In this document: in pieces, positions 22,646 through 24,131 of the stretch | Layout of the letters: every line of letters begins with the position of its first letter | Numbering within the stretch: position 1 is the first letter of the stretch | Assembly: GCA_045638265.1 (NCBI GenBank) | Contig: JAZUBA010000018.1 | Coordinates: 1 to 24,131 of the forward strand | Direction: 5' to 3' | Length of the DNA: 24,131 nucleotides | Origin: RGIG4140 sp045638265 | GTDB lineage: Bacteria > Pseudomonadota > Alphaproteobacteria > CAAHEQ01 > UBA3637 | Notes under the pieces: model-generated | The model's database searches: none | What the model was told of the DNA's origin: nothing | The model's input: the letters and a program-made list of their open reading frames with translations, nothing else | Program-made: the position numbers and the translations under genes

Positions 22646-23889
22646 CAAAAAAATGGTATTTTTGGGTTATTTGTATTTTAGTCTGCTTGGGTGCTTTTCT
22701 CAAATTGGCTTGTATAAATGAAAATGTAATGGCTGTTTGGCAACAAACAGGGTTGTCCATTTTAAGTACGCAATTAACACCTGATAATATGGCCTTACCA
22801 ATGGGTGTTGCTCAACTGATAATGATGTTAATTTGTTGTTTGTTGCTTTATTTGGGTATTGCCAAAAAATTTGAACCGTTATTGTTGATACCGATTGCTG
22901 TTGGCGGATTGTTAGCTAATATGCCGGGGGCTGGTATGACACAGGAAGGTGGTTTGCTTTATATTTTGTATCATTTAGGGATTGAAAACGGTTTGTTCCC
23001 GCTCCTTGTTTTTATGGGAGTTGGTGCAATGATAGATTTCGGTCCTATGTTGGCTAATCCTAAAACAGCACTTTTAGGAGGGGCAGCTCAATTTGCTATT
23101 TTTGGCACATTTTTAGGAGCTATTGCGTTAGGTCAATATTTGCCGTTTTTAGATGTTTCTTTAAAACAAGCAGCGGCTATTGCTATTATTGGTGGTGCAG
23201 ACGGTCCGACATCTATTTATTTGGCTGGTAAATTGGCTCCTGAATTGTTGGGTGCTATTGCTGTTGCCGCTTATTCCTATATGGCGCTGGTTCCTGTTAT
23301 TCAACCGCCTGTGATGAAAGCTTTGACAACTGAAACGGAAAGAAAGATTGAAATGCATCAATTACGGGACGTATCAAAACGTGAAAAAATATTGTTCCCT
23401 ATTATGACAACTTTATTGACGGGATTGTTTATTCCTATGGCATTGCCGTTAATTGGTATGTTAATGTTTGGTAATTTATTGAAAGAATCAGGTGTAACCG
23501 AAAGATTAAGTAATACAGCCTCTAATGCCTTAATGAATACTGTTGTTATCTTTTTAGGATTATCTGTTGGGTCAAAAATGGCAGCTGAATTATTTTTAGT
23601 TCCTCAAACATTAATTGTTTTGTGTTTAGGTATTATTGCTTTTTGCATTGGTACGGGTTCAGGTGTGTTAATGGCAAAATTAATGAATGTCTTTTTGAAA
23701 CAAAAGATTAATCCGTTAATTGGTTCAGCCGGTGTATCAGCGATACCAATGGCGGCTCGTGTGAGTGAAAAATTAGGATTGGAAGCAAATCCGAATAATC
23801 ATTTAATTATGCATGCTATGGGTGCTAATGTAGCCGGTGCAATCGGCTCAGCTATTGCTGCTGGTATTTTGTTGGCACTTTTGGGTTAA
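22642..23889 (+). CDS. oadB: Na+-translocating decarboxylase beta subunit
   Basis: Membrane subunit that decarboxylates carboxybiotin and exports Na+. 415 residues with nine to eleven hydrophobic segments. Family hallmarks: ANMPGAGM (about 93-100), GAMIDFGPMLANP (about 127-139), GGADGPTSIYLAGKLAP (about 184-200, with the Asp of the Na+ site), and the closing SAIPMAARVSEKLG with the MHAMGANVAGAIGSAIAAGILL region. The start overlaps the oadA stop (ATGA), showing translational coupling. Order G-A-B matches classical oad operons. A methylmalonyl-CoA or glutaconyl-CoA decarboxylase beta would look alike; the OadA type next door favours oxaloacetate. Confidence 0.94.
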   Translation: MTKKWYFWVICILVCLGAFLKLACINENVMAVWQQTGLSILSTQLTPDNMALPMGVAQLIMMLICCLLLYLGIAKKFEPLLLIPIAVGGLLANMPGAGMTQEGGLLYILYHLGIENGLFPLLVFMGVGAMIDFGPMLANPKTALLGGAAQFAIFGTFLGAIALGQYLPFLDVSLKQAAAIAIIGGADGPTSIYLAGKLAPELLGAIAVAAYSYMALVPVIQPPVMKALTTETERKIEMHQLRDVSKREKILFPIMTTLLTGLFIPMALPLIGMLMFGNLLKESGVTERLSNTASNALMNTVVIFLGLSVGSKMAAELFLVPQTLIVLCLGIIAFCIGTGSGVLMAKLMNVFLKQKINPLIGSAGVSAIPMAARVSEKLGLEANPNNHLIMHAMGANVAGAIGSAIAAGILLALLG

Positions 23890-23910
23890 GTTATATAGAT
23901 GGCAATGAAG

Positions 23911-23939
23911 AATCGGCTGATAAATATCAGCCGATTTTT
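23911..23939 (+). terminator. Terminator of the oad operon
   Basis: Perfect 10-bp stem AATCGGCTGA (23911-23920) with 23927-23936, loop TAAATA, five T at 23935-23939. It lies 21 bp after the oadB stop. Confidence 0.93.
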
Positions 23940-24040
23940 GTTTGTTTAAGGCATAAATCTATTGAATTAAAATGTTTTTATATATCAATAATGTATGGAG
24001 AAAATATAATAATTCTATTTTTTGAAACGATATCTTATGC

Positions 24041-24115
24041 AAATCGTTGCATATTAACGTCCCTTTAATTGCAACGATTTCGGGGGTATAGGGAGAATTA
24101 AGCCATTTTAAGCCA
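24041..24115. repeat. Inverted repeat and short direct repeats at the right edge
   Basis: AAATCGTTGCA (24041-24051) and its exact reverse complement (24070-24080) enclose 18 nt. Then come a G-rich stretch (CGGGGGTATAGGGAG) and TTAAGCCA at 24098-24105 and again at 24108-24115, exactly one helical turn apart. No T run, so not a typical terminator. Composition is higher in G+C than the AT-rich spacer before it. Could be a regulatory region or the edge of an element continuing past the window. Confidence 0.4.
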
Positions 24116-24131
24116 AGCCTTGCAAATCTGC

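Overview
The window is AT-rich DNA that reads as a chromosomal segment of a bacterium, most likely an uncultured, probably host-associated alphaproteobacterium. The evidence is indirect. bamE and the YceD/DUF177 gene sit side by side and diverge, as they often do in Alphaproteobacteria. There is a distinctive prepilin leader (SGRSMVEMLGVLAIIG). Both tRNA-Arg genes encode their own CCA. The housekeeping genes look Gram-negative (lipoprotein BamE, periplasmic L,D-transpeptidase, TrmN6-like methyltransferase). No rRNA, CRISPR array, transposase, integrase or phage structural gene was found.

Layout, left to right. (1) 2-2707: the 3' part of a very large cysteine-rich surface protein whose first visible residues resemble the C-terminal half of a type IV pilin. 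(2) 2854-8239: an accessory block with a GH24 lysozyme/amidase_2 fusion lacking a signal peptide, tRNA-Arg(ACG), an unknown helical protein, and a divergently transcribed pair of unknown proteins, one with a single membrane anchor. The divergent promoters are separated by two palindromes. (3) 8246-10780: GtrA-like membrane protein, exported L,D-transpeptidase, NADPH-dependent FMN reductase, a TrmN6-like methyltransferase that looks leaderless, and tRNA-Arg(TCT). (4) 10900-14202: two tandem, translationally coupled paralogues of unknown function, then a protein resembling ADP-ribosyltransferases. (5) 14212-16180: bamE, yceD and an unknown coiled-coil protein. (6) 16429-20482, all on the minus strand: a second GH24-like lysozyme without signal peptide, then trpS with an exported, active-site-degenerate LOG-family protein, then a pseudopilin preceded by an unusually long leader. 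(7) 20656-23889: oadG-oadA-oadB, a biotin-dependent Na+-pumping decarboxylase operon whose 58-residue OadG is easily missed. (8) 23890-24131: terminator and a dyad/direct-repeat region running off the window.

How the genes fit together. The housekeeping part covers tRNA supply and modification, Trp-tRNA charging, outer-membrane assembly and sodium bioenergetics. Laid over it is an accessory complement rich in envelope-facing proteins: two cytoplasmically made peptidoglycan hydrolases, a pilin and a pilin-like/Cys-rich protein, a possible ART toxin or effector, and several unknown helical proteins with strong Shine-Dalgarno sites and near-consensus, often extended -10, promoters. The most interesting possibility is a previously undescribed secretion, lysis or contact-dependent interaction system dispersed over 2854-8239, 13201-16180 and 19139-20482. 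This is an inference from content and layout, not something the sequence proves.
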